Shown piece by piece: positions 1 to 10,161 of a stretch of DNA of 15,123 bases. The stretch's first letter is position 1; every line of letters begins with the position of its first letter. The notes under the pieces were generated by a model, which searched no databases, had not been told where the DNA came from, and saw only the letters and a program-made list of their open reading frames with translations. A program made the translations under genes and the position numbers. Source of the stretch: Ophiosphaerella korrae (taxonomy: Eukaryota; Ascomycota; Dothideomycetes; Pleosporales; Phaeosphaeriaceae); the NCBI GenBank assembly GCA_028456385.1, contig JALNQF010000747.1:1-15123 (forward strand). Reading direction: 5' to 3'.

Positions 1-176
1 GATAGTATTAGTAATTTAATCCTTTAACTATAGAACGCTAGTATAAGATAGTTATAAAATATCTTCTACTATTTATAGTTATTGTAGATCTTTATATAAG
101 CTTTTACTATTACCTTGTAATCTACTAACTACCTCTAAGACAAGTACCTATAGTCGATAATAGGAGACCTATAATA
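1..176 (+). repeat. Partial gypsy LTR of the A type, opposite orientation
   Basis: The reverse complement of this stretch matches the first 176 bases of the LTR at 14192-14634 without any indel: position 176 pairs with 14192 and position 1 with 14367. The element it came from therefore reads on the + strand, opposite to elements A and B. The sequence after 176 does not match the leader found next to the 5' LTRs of A and B. It is in frame with copia pol instead, so this is a solo LTR or a 3' LTR inserted in the copia element. The rest lies beyond the left edge, and TAGAG at 177-181 would be its target duplication. It resembles LTR A more than LTR B outside the shared core. Confidence 0.85.
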
Positions 177-177
177 T

Positions 178-624
178 AGAGACCTCTAAATAATTAATTT
201 AATATAATTAACTTATACTACTACGTTAGCAGCGCGCTTATTTTAAACTGTAATAGCGATTACAGCTAAGTTTAACCTAGAAGTAGCTTAGTATAACGTT
301 ATTAGAGCTTTCTTCTACGTACACAAAGATTATTAACTAGTAGTTATCTATAAGCTTATAGATAGGTTTAAAGTAGCTAGTAAGTACGTTAAACTTAATT
401 AAGCGCTATATAGCCTTAAAGACTCGCTACTCTTCTAGTATAAGGAGCTCTTAAGAATACTTAAATAAGCTAGTCTTATAGTCTTAAAAGAAGAGCTATA
501 CTTATTCTATAATAAGGAGCGTAAAATACTTTTTCTCTTCTATATTAATAATATATTAGTAATATATTACAAGATCTACTAATTAGAAGCTTACTAAATT
601 ATTAAGAGAATTAAACAAGCCTAT
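178..624 (+). pseudogene. Ty1/copia-type pol, reverse transcriptase part (left piece, RIP-degraded)
   Basis: One + frame, broken only by TAA/TAG, reads like the copia reverse transcriptase from its N-terminal part to the active site. Landmarks are TYTTTLAARL at 211-240, AITAKFNLEVA followed by the QYDV-like site at about 256-300 (first catalytic Asp now Asn at 295-297), YSLKDSLLF-YKEL at about 406-450, and FYINNIL at 538-558. In the last, both aspartates of the YVDD box are Asn (547-552). There is no indel over about 150 codons. The frame is cut by element A after the codons for KQAY and continues at 14640. The upstream part is interrupted by the LTR piece at 1-176. Function when intact: reverse transcription of the element's RNA in a virus-like particle. 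It is dead here. Confidence 0.87.
620..624. repeat. Target site duplication of element A (left)
   Basis: CCTAT lies directly before the LTR start and recurs at 14635-14639 directly after the other LTR. Five bases is the usual size for gypsy integrases. Confidence 0.9.
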
Positions 625-1013
625 TATAACGGGCCTCCTGTTGTCGACTACAGGTACCTATCTTAGGAGTAGTTAGTAGATTAGAGAGTAATAGTAAAGG
701 CTTGTGTTAGGATCTATAATAACTATAAATAATAGAAGATATTTTATAACTGTCTTGTATTAGCGTTCTATAGTTAAAGGATTAAATTACTAATATTATC
801 CTAATAATATACATCCTACTAACTATATACTTAGACTTCTTAGCTAACTTCGTACTTTGTATTTGCTAAGATTGTAAATCGCGAATCTATTACGTATCTC
901 TATTGTTGTTAGTCTCCTAACCTAGTTTATCTTCTTATAAGTTGTATACGTTGTTGTTATCTATAGTAGGGCTAATTAGCTTAAATTAGTTTTCTCTTGT
1001 TATAACTATAATA
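625..1013 (-). repeat. 3' LTR of element A (389 bp)
   Basis: Matches 14192-14634 throughout. It begins TATAAC on the + strand, where the other copy has TGTAAT, which fits loss of the terminal TG by G-to-A change. It ends ...ACTATAATA before CTATTC. It holds the 98-bp core shared with LTR B at 718-815. It is 54 bp shorter than its partner because it has one copy, not two, of the AT-CGCGA-containing unit. Differences from the partner are nearly all C/T and G/A. Confidence 0.92.
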
Positions 1014-1027
1014 CTATTCTCCTCTCT
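1014..1027 (-). other. Polypurine tract of element A
   Basis: On the sense (-) strand the bases just before the 3' LTR are AGAGAGGAGAATAG. A purine run at this position is the usual primer for plus-strand DNA synthesis in LTR elements, and it fixes the orientation. The closing TAG may contain RIP changes. Confidence 0.75.
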
Positions 1028-1689
1028 AGATAGGTTCTTATTTCTCTATCCTAGGCCTAAGGTTATTAGTCTAGTTTCTTTGTTTATTTCTAGTTCTTTA
1101 TTATTCTCTATATCTTCGCGTTCTAACTATAATAAACTTCTTCTTATTGCTCGTGTTACTTGTAACAAGGTTAAAATATTTCCTTGCGCCTATTATACTT
1201 AATTAAAGCTTACTTGTCTTATATCTTTAAAGGATAGTAAATACTATAGCGAGTATATTCTAGCTAATATTTAATACAAGTACATACTATCTAGTATTTC
1301 TCTTATAGAGTATAAGTGTTTAATTTCTATATAATCTCTTCTTGCTAAGTTATATAGGGCTAGCTGTTAACTAGGCTTAAGAGATACTATTATTATAGCT
1401 TATAGAAGCTAAGGCTAAGTATAAGCTAACTCTTTATTAGCTAGTAAATCTTTATTCTTATATTAAGTGTCTTTATAAGATAAAGGCTTATAATAATACT
1501 AAATTATCTAAATAGTCTTGTGCCTTAGAGGCTAAGATAGACTTTAAGGATATAGTTTAGGCTGCTCTAGCTCCTACTATATTAGACGTTCCTAACGCCT
1601 CTCTATTTAGCGCTAGTAATATTAATTTTCTTAGTTTACTACAAGGCAGTCTAGAGGGTTTTAACTTTAGAACTCTTCTAGTTTCTTAG
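1014..1689 (+). pseudogene. Opposite-strand Cys-rich plus coiled-coil gene remnant in element A
   Basis: This + strand reading lies between the 3' LTR and the end of pol, facing pol. The first frame is open from 1014 to about 1193 and includes FPCAYY at about 1179, KLTC, then DSKYYSEYILAN. Where Tyr replaces Cys these look like spaced Cys pairs of a small zinc-binding fold. One base out of frame follows a Lys/Glu/Leu-rich stretch (EAKAKYKL at 1405, KIKAYNNTKLSK, ALEAKIDF), then DVPNASLF and FNFRTLLVS, with TAG at 1687-1689. The copy in B (5075-5777) has the same two parts, the same order and the same +1 offset. Many replacements between the two are conservative, which points to a real coding past. 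Start codon not visible. I recall similar hypothetical proteins in filamentous fungi but cannot verify this here. Function unknown. Confidence 0.55.
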
Positions 1690-4638
1690 GGTAATTAAGG
1701 TTATCTTCTAGTTCTTATGTTTTTTCCTATAGTTGTCCCTTTTTATCTATACCTATCTATTCTACTAAGTAGTAGTTTCTCCTATTACAGAACTAGTATA
1801 CTAGGATTTTCTTAACTTCTTATTCTTTTTATTCTCTATATATATCTACTTTGTACACTAGTAGTTCTACGTTTTATAGTACTGTCTTAAGTAGTACTAA
1901 GTAGAAGGTTAGGTGTATCTTTATCTTATTTAGTAGTTTTAGTTTAAATATAACTAGTGTAATTTCTTTCTCTATTTTATATAGTCTTATCTTAATGTAA
2001 TCTAGTTTAGAGTTTAGTTGTTTACTCTTAATATTCTTTTATACTAACTATACTTTTTCTCTTTCTCTAAATTAAGGTCTTTATTTATATTTCTTGTTGT
2101 AGTATTTTACTATTTAGTTATATAGGAATTCTACGTCCTATTTTAGCTAATTATATATATCTCTAAGTCTATTAGTAAAGTTTTCTCCTCTTAGGGACTA
2201 AGATATCTAATTTCTTAGTATCTAATATATATTAGGCTCGAATCTATAGTTCGCGAAAAAAGGTAATACTCTTATTACTACGTTCTTTGCGCTGTTATAT
2301 ACTAGCTATACTATAGGTAGTAGTTATACCTAATTGTTCTAGTTATAGTTAAGGTAGTATCTTAAGTACTATTCTACTATCTAATTTATTTATTCTAATT
2401 ATCTATCTATTTGTAAATAATATGCTGTAGATATTACGTGTTTAATTCCTAATTACGCTATTATTGTTCTCTATAGTTTTAATATAAATCTTATATCTTT
2501 ATCTATAATAATCTTGTCTAGTAGTCTATATTAACTAATTATAGTTCCTAGAACTTAATACATAGTAACTTCTATCTTACTTTTCTCTTTATATAGTCTA
2601 AAGTATAGGTACTTTATAAGTTTATCTACTATTATTAGGATTCTATTGTACTTAACTCTTAATACTAGGTCTTTTAACTTTAGTAGCTTTGTAATAAAGT
2701 CTATTGTAATAACTCTCTATAGTTACTCTAGTATTTCTACTAGTTGTAATATCCTATATAGTATATATCTACTATATTTATTTCTCTAACATTCTATATA
2801 ATCTTATAGTATTTCTATTACTAATTATCTTGCCTTTAGGATGTAGTAGTCTCTTAATAGTCTATCTAATATTTTTTCGATACCTTAGTGTCTATATACT
2901 AGTAATTTATAGAATTGTTGTATAAATTCTCTTTAGATTTTTCTTAGAATGTATATTCTTCTATAAGCTTATATAAATCTTTCTTAGATTTCTAGTTTCT
3001 CTATTTCTTTAGATACTTCCTTTATTATTTTCTAAATCTATTTGTCTAGCTCGCTACTCCTTCTTTTAAGTGTTGTAGCTATTTTAGGTGTATTTAGGAC
3101 TAGATATCCTTCTTTATTCTTAACTAGAACTATACTAGTAGCGCTTACTTCTTCCTATAAGTCTAGTCTTCTACTAAGAGTATCTATAAATTAGTTGTTT
3201 TTCCCTTTTATATATATAATTTCTATATTAAATATTAATAGGAATTCCTACTATCTTGTATATTATTATAATAGTTCTTTATTTATTATAAATCCTATAA
3301 GATTCTTATAATCTATATAAACCTTTATCTAGTACTTTATCCCTTGTAAGTATACTCTCTATTATTTAAATACTTTATAGATTGCTAGTATTTCTTTGTT
3401 ATAGATTAAGTAGTTAAGTTCTACTGTTTTTATTTTCTTAGAGAAGTATTTAACTAAGTATTCTTTTTTAGTCTCTAGGTCTTCTTAGATTAGTACTATT
3501 CTGTAGACTAAATTAGATATATCTGTTTTTACTATTACTAGTAGGTCTAGATTATATGTTCTAATAACTAGGTTCTCTATAAACTTCTTTTTAATTTTTC
3601 TAAATACTTTATTGTATTCCTTTATCTAATTAAACAGCGTATCTTTCTTTATAAGCCTTGTTTATAGTTCTATATCTTTAGACTATCCTACTATTAGTTT
3701 CCTGTAAAAGTTTGCTAGTCTATAGAATTGTTGTACCTCTTTTAGGTTCCTTAGTGTTAGCTATTCGTTAATTAACTTAATCTTTCCTAGGTTAATTTTA
3801 ATCTTTCCTAGTTCTATAATAAACCCTAGGAAATCTGTTTCTTTTGTGTAGAATTTGTATTTCCTTATTTTTAGGAATATTTTAACTTCTACTAGCTTTT
3901 CTAGTACTTTGTATATATATTATATATATTCTTCTTCTATATCTAAGAATATAAGGATGTTGTCTAAGTATATAAATATAAATACGTCTAGGTACTCCTT
4001 TAGTACTATATTTATCCTTTCTTAGAAGGCTACTAGTACGTTCGTTAATCTAAAGGGTATAACTAAGTATTTGTATAGTTTGTACTACGTTCTAAATACT
4101 GTTTTCTATTTATTGCCTTCTTTAATTCTAATCTAGTAGTAGGCGTTCTAGATATCTAACTTTGTAAAGATTTTTACTTTCTATAGCCTATCTTGTATTA
4201 CGTCTATTCTTAGTAAGGAGTATTAGTTTTTGTTTATAACTACGTTAGTCTTTCTAAAATCTACGTAGGGCCTTTTTTTACTTATCTCTTTCTTGTTTAT
4301 AAATATAAGTCTATATACTACTAAAGATTTAGATTCTCTTATCTATCCTTTTTTTATTACGTTCTAAATGAACGTTTACTTGATTTTAGATTCTTCTTCT
4401 ATTTTCTAGTAGACTAGGCTCTATCCTACGTCTTTTCCTTCTTCTATTTCTATTACTAGGTCCTATAGCTAATATTTTAGAAGGTAGTCTTTAGGTTCTA
4501 TAAGCTATTTTTCTTATCTCTTATATTCCTCTAGAAATTCTCCTTTATATATGCTAATGTTAGCTTTTAACATATTTGTTTTGTAGTAGTTAATTTTTCT
4601 TATTCTCTAGTTAATATATAGGTTAGTTATCTATAACT
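1631..4638 (-). pseudogene. pol: gag-pol of element A, distal part: RT, RNase H, integrase, chromodomain
   Basis: The - strand frame is broken by many TAA/TAG but not by net frameshift. The reverse transcriptase box reads YLDN at 3959-3970, with the second catalytic Asp lost. The integrase triad is still present: Asp 2699-2701, Asp 2501-2503 (IDKDIRF), Glu 2393-2395, with exactly 35 residues between the last two. Around it are LGIKHVISTAY and the degraded HPQTDGQTE-type stretch. The reading ends near 1631 after the chromodomain region, by alignment with B. The N-terminal half was separated by the insertion of B and lies at 11678-14130. Adding the two parts restores one frame, since B plus its duplication is 7034 bp and the landmarks agree after subtracting it. 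When intact it would copy element RNA into DNA and insert it. Confidence 0.9.
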
Positions 4639-4643
4639 ATAGT
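4639..4643. repeat. Target site duplication of element B (left)
   Basis: ATAGT lies directly before the LTR TGTTATAG end and recurs at 11673-11677 after ...CTATAACA. Confidence 0.9.
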
Positions 4644-4736
4644 TGTTATAGGGCTGTTTACTAGAGTTAACTTCCTAGTACCTAAGGGGTGTTAGTAGAT
4701 TGTAAGTCGATATTAGAAGGTTTAGGAGTAATCTGT

Positions 4737-4834
4737 AATAACTATAAATAATAGATGATGTTTTATAACTATCTTGTATTAGCGTTCTATAGTTAAAGGA
4801 TTAAATTACTAATACTATCTTAATAATGCGTATC
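4737..4834. promoter_or_regulatory. 98-bp LTR core conserved between the A and B families
   Basis: The segment starting AATAACTATAAATAATAG and ending near GCG(T/C)ATC is present at the same length in all four complete LTRs: 718-815, 4737-4834, 11335-11432 and 14285-14382. Most of it is also present, inverted, at 1-83. The LTRs around it differ much more. It includes TATAAATA on the + (antisense) strand. A role in transcription or RNA packaging is inferred from conservation only. Confidence 0.6.
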
Positions 4835-4856
4835 GCTATTAATTATATATTTGTTG

Positions 4857-4951
4857 TAATCTATAATCTATTGTTGCTAAGACTAGTAGATTGTAGATTA
4901 CCCTAATCTATAATCTATTAGTGCTAAGAGCCTATAGATTGTAGATTACCC
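4857..4951. repeat. Two tandem 47/48-bp inverted-repeat units in the 3' LTR of B
   Basis: Units at 4857-4903 and 4904-4951 each begin TAATCTATAATCTA and end TAGATTGTAGATTACCC. The ends are reverse complements apart from about one base, so each unit could form a hairpin with a loop near TTGCTAAGACTAG. The same pair occurs in the 5' LTR at 11455-11549, so it was present when B inserted. Confidence 0.85.
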
Positions 4952-5002
4952 TAGGTGTCCTAATTATGCGTAGTCTCCTAATTAAGTCCGTACTCCTTAG
5001 GG

Positions 5003-5010
5003 TTATATAA
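5003..5010. promoter_or_regulatory. Candidate two-way TATA box in the 3' LTR of B
   Basis: TTATATAA is a perfect palindrome, so it could act as a TATA box for the sense (-) transcript when in the 5' LTR (11601-11608), and for the + strand reading that begins just beyond this LTR. No such box is seen at this place in LTR A. The role is inferred from sequence only. Confidence 0.4.
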
Positions 5011-5074
5011 GTCTAAGTCTATTATCGTAGGGCTAATTAGTTCTATCTATAGCTCTTCTATTACTACTATAACA

Positions 5075-5088
5075 CTATCTCCTCTTCT
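5075..5088 (-). other. Polypurine tract of element B
   Basis: The sense strand reads AGAAGAGGAGATAG immediately before the 3' LTR, as expected for the plus-strand primer. The equivalent in A is at 1014-1027. Confidence 0.78.
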
Positions 5089-5777
5089 AAGCGGTTCTTT
5101 GTTTATTTATCCTAGAGCTAAGGTTATTAATCTACTTTCCTCGTCGATCTATAGTTCTTTATTACTTCCTATAGTTATTTTATCTATACGTTATTGCTAT
5201 CTCCTTACTAATCGCGTATTGCGCAATAGTGTCGAGATGTTTCCTTATTCTTGTTATACTTCTCCTAAGTTAAATCCTAAGTCCCTTCCTTGTATTGTTT
5301 CTATAAACAATAGTAGAGCTTGTAAGGTATATATTTGTGTAAATATACGTAGTTCTTATAATATGTCTAGTATTTCTCTCTCTAAGTATATATTTACTAT
5401 ACTTATTCTTACGTCTAGGCTTAATAATAATAGGGAAAGCTATTAACTAGACTTAAGAGAAACTACTATCTAAAATTACAGAAGCTAAAGCTAAGCGTAA
5501 GTAGATCTAGGAGCTTACGTAGAGTAAGCTAGTAGAGAATTAAGCTCGCCTCTCTTGTCTTCGTAAGATAAAGGCGTTAAATAATAAGAAATTAGCTAAG
5601 TAGTTAGTAGCTCTAGAAGCTAAGCTAGACTTAGATAAGGTATTTAATGTTGCTGTAGTAGGTCCTATATTAGGTGTTCCTATCTTCTCTCTATCTAATA
5701 GTAGTAATATTAGTTCTCTTAGCTTACTACTAGGCGTTCTAAGGAGTTTTAATTTTAGAACTCCTCTAATTTCTTAA
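5075..5777 (+). pseudogene. Opposite-strand Cys-rich plus coiled-coil gene remnant in element B
   Basis: A + frame without stop runs from 4982, inside the LTR, to 5443. This is long for a sequence where stops are dense. It includes FIYPRAKVI (about 5102), an in-frame ATG at 5237 (MFPYSCY), KSLPC, then SRACKVYICVN and SSYNMSS at about 5311-5365. With Tyr read as lost Cys this gives spaced Cys pairs. A second part, +1 out of frame, has EAKAKRK (5481), a KIKALNNKKLAK stretch, ALEAKLDLDKVF, PILGVP, then FNFRTPLIS with TAA at 5775-5777, which may itself be a former Gln. The A copy at 1014-1689 shares all of this. It overlaps the end of pol tail to tail by about 60 bp. The + strand product could be DNA- or RNA-binding, but that is a guess. 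Start codon not settled; TTG at 5099 is the first start-like codon past the LTR. Confidence 0.58.
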
Positions 5778-5907
5778 GGTAGATAAGGTTATCTTCTAGT
5801 TCCTATGTATCTTCCTATAGTTGTCCTTTCTTGTCTATACCTATCTATTTTACTAGGTAGTAATTCTTGCTATTGTAAGACTAGTATACTAGGATTTCTT
5901 TAACTTC
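5776..5907 (-). other. Chromodomain at the C-terminus of integrase B
   Basis: Reading - strand: EVKEIL (5890-5907), SYNSKNYYLVK followed by TAG where Trp is expected (5845-5847), then T-TAG-ELEDNL, the degraded TWEPEDNL-type motif, with its Trp codon at 5803-5805 also TAG. Both chromodomain tryptophans became stops. This places the element among chromoviruses. Confidence 0.8.
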
Positions 5908-6480
5908 CTATTCCTCTTATTCTTTATACGTATCTACTTCGTACACTAGTAGTTCTACGTCTTGTAGTACTCGTTCTAGTAGTAATATATAGAATATTAG
6001 GTATATCCTTATCTTGTCTAGTAGCTTTAATTTAAATATAACTAGTGTAACTTTCTTTTTAATCTTATATAGTCTAATTTTAATATAATCTAGTTTTAAA
6101 CTAGATTGTTTACTCTTAATATTCTTCCTAACTAACTATACTTTTTCTCTTTCTCTAAATTAGGGTTCCTTTTTGTATTTCTTGTTGTAGTACTTTGCTA
6201 TTCGATTATATAGGAATTCTACGTCCTATCTTAACTAATTATATATTTCCTTTATTCTATTTATAAAGTTTTCTCCTCTTAGGGTCTATAATTCTATACT
6301 CTTAGGCGTTCTATATACGCTAGGGTTAAATCTATAGTTTATAAAGAAGGGCAATACTTCTATTACTATATTCTTTACACTATTGTATGCTAGTTATGCT
6401 ATAAGTAGTAGCTATACCTAGTTATTCTACTTGCAGTTAAGGTAGCATCTTAGGTATTGTTCTATTGTTTAATTTACTTA

Positions 6481-6789
6481 TTCTAATTATCTATCTATCT
6501 ATAGATAATATACTATTAATATTGCGTGTTATATTCCTAATTGCGCTATTATTATTCTCTATAGTTTTAATGTAAATTATACGTCTCTATCTATAATAAT
6601 CTTATCTAGAATACTATACTAGCTTATTACAGTTCCTAAAACCTAGTATATAGTAACTTCTATCTTACTTTTCTCTTTATATAGTCTAAAGTATATATAC
6701 TTTATAAGTTTATCTACTATTGTAAGTATTCTATTATATTCTACTCCTAATATTAGATCTTTAGACTTAGGTAGCTTTGTAATAAAGTC
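6481..6789 (-). other. Integrase catalytic core of B, D,D35E intact
   Basis: First Asp at 6787-6789 (VITIDF), second at 6589-6591 (IDRDV), Glu at 6481-6483. The first spacing is 65 residues and the second exactly 35. It continues with VN-TIEQYLRCYLN and LAYNSVKN, as usual for gypsy integrases. Confidence 0.9.
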
Positions 6790-6840
6790 TATTGTAATAA
6801 CTCTTTATAGTTATCTTAGTACTTCTACTAGTTGTAGTAT

Positions 6841-7060
6841 TCTATATAGTATATATCTATTATACTTATTTCTCTAGTATTCTGTATAGTCTTATAGTAC
6901 TTCTTCTACTAATTATCTTGCTTTTAGGATATAGTAGTCCTATAGTAGTCTATTTAATATTTTTTTAATACTTTAGTAACTATATACTAGTAGTTTATAG
7001 AATTACTATATAAATTCTCTCTAAATCTTTCTTAGAATGTATGTTCTTCTATATGCTTAT
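6841..7060 (-). other. Integrase zinc-binding (HHCC) region of B, ligands lost
   Basis: The VHGH-type His motif reads VYSY, and the CxxC reads DYTEY followed by RNK. A His pair to the N-terminal side also appears as Tyr (AYRRTY). His-to-Tyr and Cys-to-Tyr are the outcomes of C-to-T and G-to-A change, so the fold cannot hold zinc. Confidence 0.72.
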
Positions 7061-7398
7061 GCGAGTTCTTCTTAGATTTCTAATTTTTCAATTTCTTTAG
7101 GTGCTTCTTGCGTTGTTTTCTAAATCTATTCGTCTAGCTCGCTACTTGTTCTTTTAAGTGTAGCGGCTATCTTAGGTATATTTAGGATTAGATGTCCTAC
7201 TTTGTTCTTAACTAGAACTATTCTAGTAGCGCTTACTTCTTCTTGTAAGTCTAGCCTTCTACTAAGGGCGTCTATAAATTAGTTGTCTTTCCCTTTTATA
7301 TGTATAATTTCTATATTAAATATTAATAGGAACTCCTACTATCTTGTATATTGTTATAATAGTTCTTTATTTAGTATAAATCCTATAAGATTTCTATA

Positions 7399-7611
7399 GT
7401 CTATATAGACCTTTGTTTAATATTTTACTCTTTGTAGGTATACTCTTTATTATTTAAATACTTTGTAGATTACTAGTATTTCTTTATTATAAATTAGGTA
7501 GTTAAGCTCTACTAGCTTTATTTTCTTAGAGAAGTATTTAACTAAGTATTCTTGTTTAGTCCTTAGATCTTCTTGCATTAGTGCTATTCTATAGACTAAG
7601 TTAGATGTATC
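7399..7611 (-). other. RNase H domain of B
   Basis: Reads KTDTSNLVYRIALMQ, with the first catalytic Asp at 7609-7611, then KLVELN (Glu 7507-7509), YLIYNKEIL, and VYIDYRNLIG (Asp 7399-7401). These match the DAS, AEL and TDH landmarks of gypsy RNase H. It removes the RNA strand from the hybrid during reverse transcription. Confidence 0.82.
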
Positions 7612-8046
7612 TGTTTTTACTATTACTAGTAGGTCTAGGTTGTATATTCTAATAACTAGGTTTTCTATAAACTTTCTTTTAATCTTATTAAATACTTCCT
7701 TGTATTCCTTTATCTATTTAAATAGCGTATCTTTCTTTATAAGTCTTGTGATTAGTTCTATATCTTTAGACTATTTTACTATTAACTTTTTACAAAAGTT
7801 AGCTAAGCTATAGAATTATTGTACCTCTCTTAGGTTCTTTAGTGTTAGCTATTTGTTAATTAACTTAATCTTTTCTAGGTTAATCTTAATCTTTCCTAGT
7901 TCTATAATAAATCCTAGGAAATCTGTTTCTTTTGTATAGAATTCGCATTTTCTTATTTTAAGAAACAATTTGTTTTCTACTAGTTTTTCTAGTACTTTGT
8001 ATACGTATTGTATATATTCTTCTTTTATTTCTAAGAATATAAAGAT

Positions 8047-8058
8047 ATCGTCTAGGTA
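8047..8058 (-). other. Reverse transcriptase active site YLDD of B
   Basis: The - strand reads FIFIYLDDIFIFL, the usual hydrophobic strand around the two catalytic aspartates. The A copy at 3959-3970 reads YLDN. Confidence 0.9.
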
Positions 8059-8955
8059 TATAAATATAAATATGTCTAAGTACTCTCTTAGTACTGTGTT
8101 AATTCTTTCTTAGAACGCGGCTAGTACGTTCGTTACTCTAAACGGTATAACTAAATATTTATATAGTCCCTATTGTGTTCTAAACGCTGTCTTCTATTTG
8201 TCGCCTTCTTTAATTTTAATCTAGTAATAGGCGTTTTAGATGTCTAGTTTTGTAAAGATTTTTACTTTCCTTAGTCTAGCTTGTATCTTGTCTATTTATA
8301 GTAAGGGGTATTAGTTTTTGTTTGTAACTACGTTAGTTTTCCTAAAGTCTACGTAAGGCCTTTTGTTACTTATTCTCTTTTTATCTACAAATATAAGTCT
8401 ATGTACTACTAAGGATTTAGATTCTTGTATCTATCTTTTCTTAATTGCGTTTTCGATAAATACTTGTTTAATCTTAGATTCTTCTTCTATCTTTCTATAG
8501 ACTAGGCTCTATCTAACGTTTTTTCCTTCTTTTATTTCTATCGCTAAGTCCTATAGCTAATGTTCTAGAAGGTAGTCTTCTAGCTCTATAAGCTGTAGTT
8601 CCTATTTCTTGTATTTTTTTAGGAATTCTCCTTTACAAGTACTTATGTTAGCTCTTAGCTTTTCTATTTTATAGTAGCTAATTCTTCCTGTTCTCTAATT
8701 AATGTATAGGTTAACTATCTATAACTATAGTATTTCTAGTATAATTTCTTGTTTATTGTTAATTGTTGTTATATCTATAACTATATTGTTAATCTTTATC
8801 CTTTTTAACTCTAGTGTAGAGGGAACTGTTTTAAACCTAATAGGTTCTTAGAATAGTTTTCCTTTAATTATACTTAGTTGTTAAGGGTACTTCTTTGTTA
8901 TATAATATATTCCTTAGTTTTCTATAAACTTCTTTAATATAAAGTTTCTTGTAGC

Positions 8956-8964
8956 TCTACTATT
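8956..8964 (-). other. Aspartic protease active site of B, Asp lost
   Basis: The - strand reads INSRATRNFIL where DSGATRNFI is expected. The catalytic Asp codon is AAT (8962-8964) and the following Gly is Arg. In A the same place reads INSKAIRNFIS (Asn at 11908-11910). Confidence 0.85.
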
Positions 8965-10161
8965 AATTATTAATTGTACTCTCCTTCCTTAGTATATACT
9001 TGTTTTTGTAATATATAGGCCTCCTACGCCTTTTAACTATTTTTGTTTAGGTATCTTTGTAAATTATTTGTTCTTCTAGGGCTATAGCCCTACTTTAAGT
9101 TTATATTCTTTGTGTTTTAGATATTTGTTATATATATATTTATACTATAGTCTTCCTTAGACGTATTTCTTAGATAGTTTTAGGCTAGGTCTTACTACTA
9201 AATATCTATCTTCTAGGATTATCTCCTATCCTTAGATGTCTTCTACTAGAATTGCTCTTGTGTAATTATAGCCTTTCCTTCTTATAGGCTATATACTATT
9301 ATTTATCTTAGGTTTTCTATGTATAATGTAATTCTTATCTAGGTATAATATCTATAATACTTTAAAATGTACTAGATATTCTAGATCTATTATCTTATTA
9401 TCTCCTTTCTAGTACTTATCCTTCTTAGGTGTCTCTACTATTAAGATATAGTACACTACTAGTATTCTTAGTGTATAGGCTTTATTAATCTATTGCGTTT
9501 TTCTTATAAGGTATTACTACTCTCTTTATATAGGTATTCTTCTTACTACAACTATATACTAGTTTATCTATTCCTAAAATAGTATAAACTTTATTTTTTT
9601 AAGATTGCGTTCTTTCTAGTCTTTATACACTTCCTCTATACTTATAACTATTAAGTATATCTAAATAAACTTCTATTCTTTGTTTTATTCCTCTATATCT
9701 ATTATTATATAGCTATTGTAGCTATATACGTCTAGCTAGGTATACTCTATACTTCTTATACTAACTTGTTTCTTACTTTCTTGTAGTCCTTTAGAGGAAG
9801 CTGTAGTAGTCTCTTTATCTAGTGCTAGTTCTTTAGCCTAGATTAATAGTACTAAGGGCTCTTCCCTCTCTAAATCTTCTATTAGTAGGTCTATTACGTG
9901 TACTATCTCTTCTAGCTACGCTTTTGTTCTTTCTTTTGTTACTACTACTCTATTTCTCTATTATAAGAAATATCCTACTCTCTACTTACTAAAAAGGTAT
10001 ATATAGTAGTTATCTTTGTAATAAAAGGTCTAATAGAGTATTGCGTAATATAATTCCTTACTCTTAGCTACTTTTTCCTAAGGTTTAGCTTATACTTATA
10101 GTGCTTCTTTCTTCTTTTTAGTTATTTTTAACTATATTTCTTTCTTTAGGTCCTTACTTCT

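Larger units (their letters stand above)
4644..5074 (-). repeat. 3' LTR of element B (431 bp)
   Basis: Same length as the copy at 11242-11672 and alignable end to end, with differences almost all transitions. Perfect 8-bp terminal inverted repeat TGTTATAG/CTATAACA. It contains the 98-bp core at 4737-4834, two tandem inverted-repeat units at 4857-4951, and TTATATAA at 5003-5010. Confidence 0.93.

Noticed and set aside
177..200. Leader of a plus-oriented gypsy element following the LTR piece
   Set aside because: It does not match the conserved leader of A and B and is in frame with copia pol.
4857..4951. CRISPR-like direct repeats
   Set aside because: Only two units, no spacers, and present in both LTRs of the same element.
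5099..5446. A free-standing 115-residue host gene
   Set aside because: It lies wholly inside element B, starts with TTG, and has a degraded counterpart at the same place in element A. It is the first part of the opposite-strand element gene, not a host gene.
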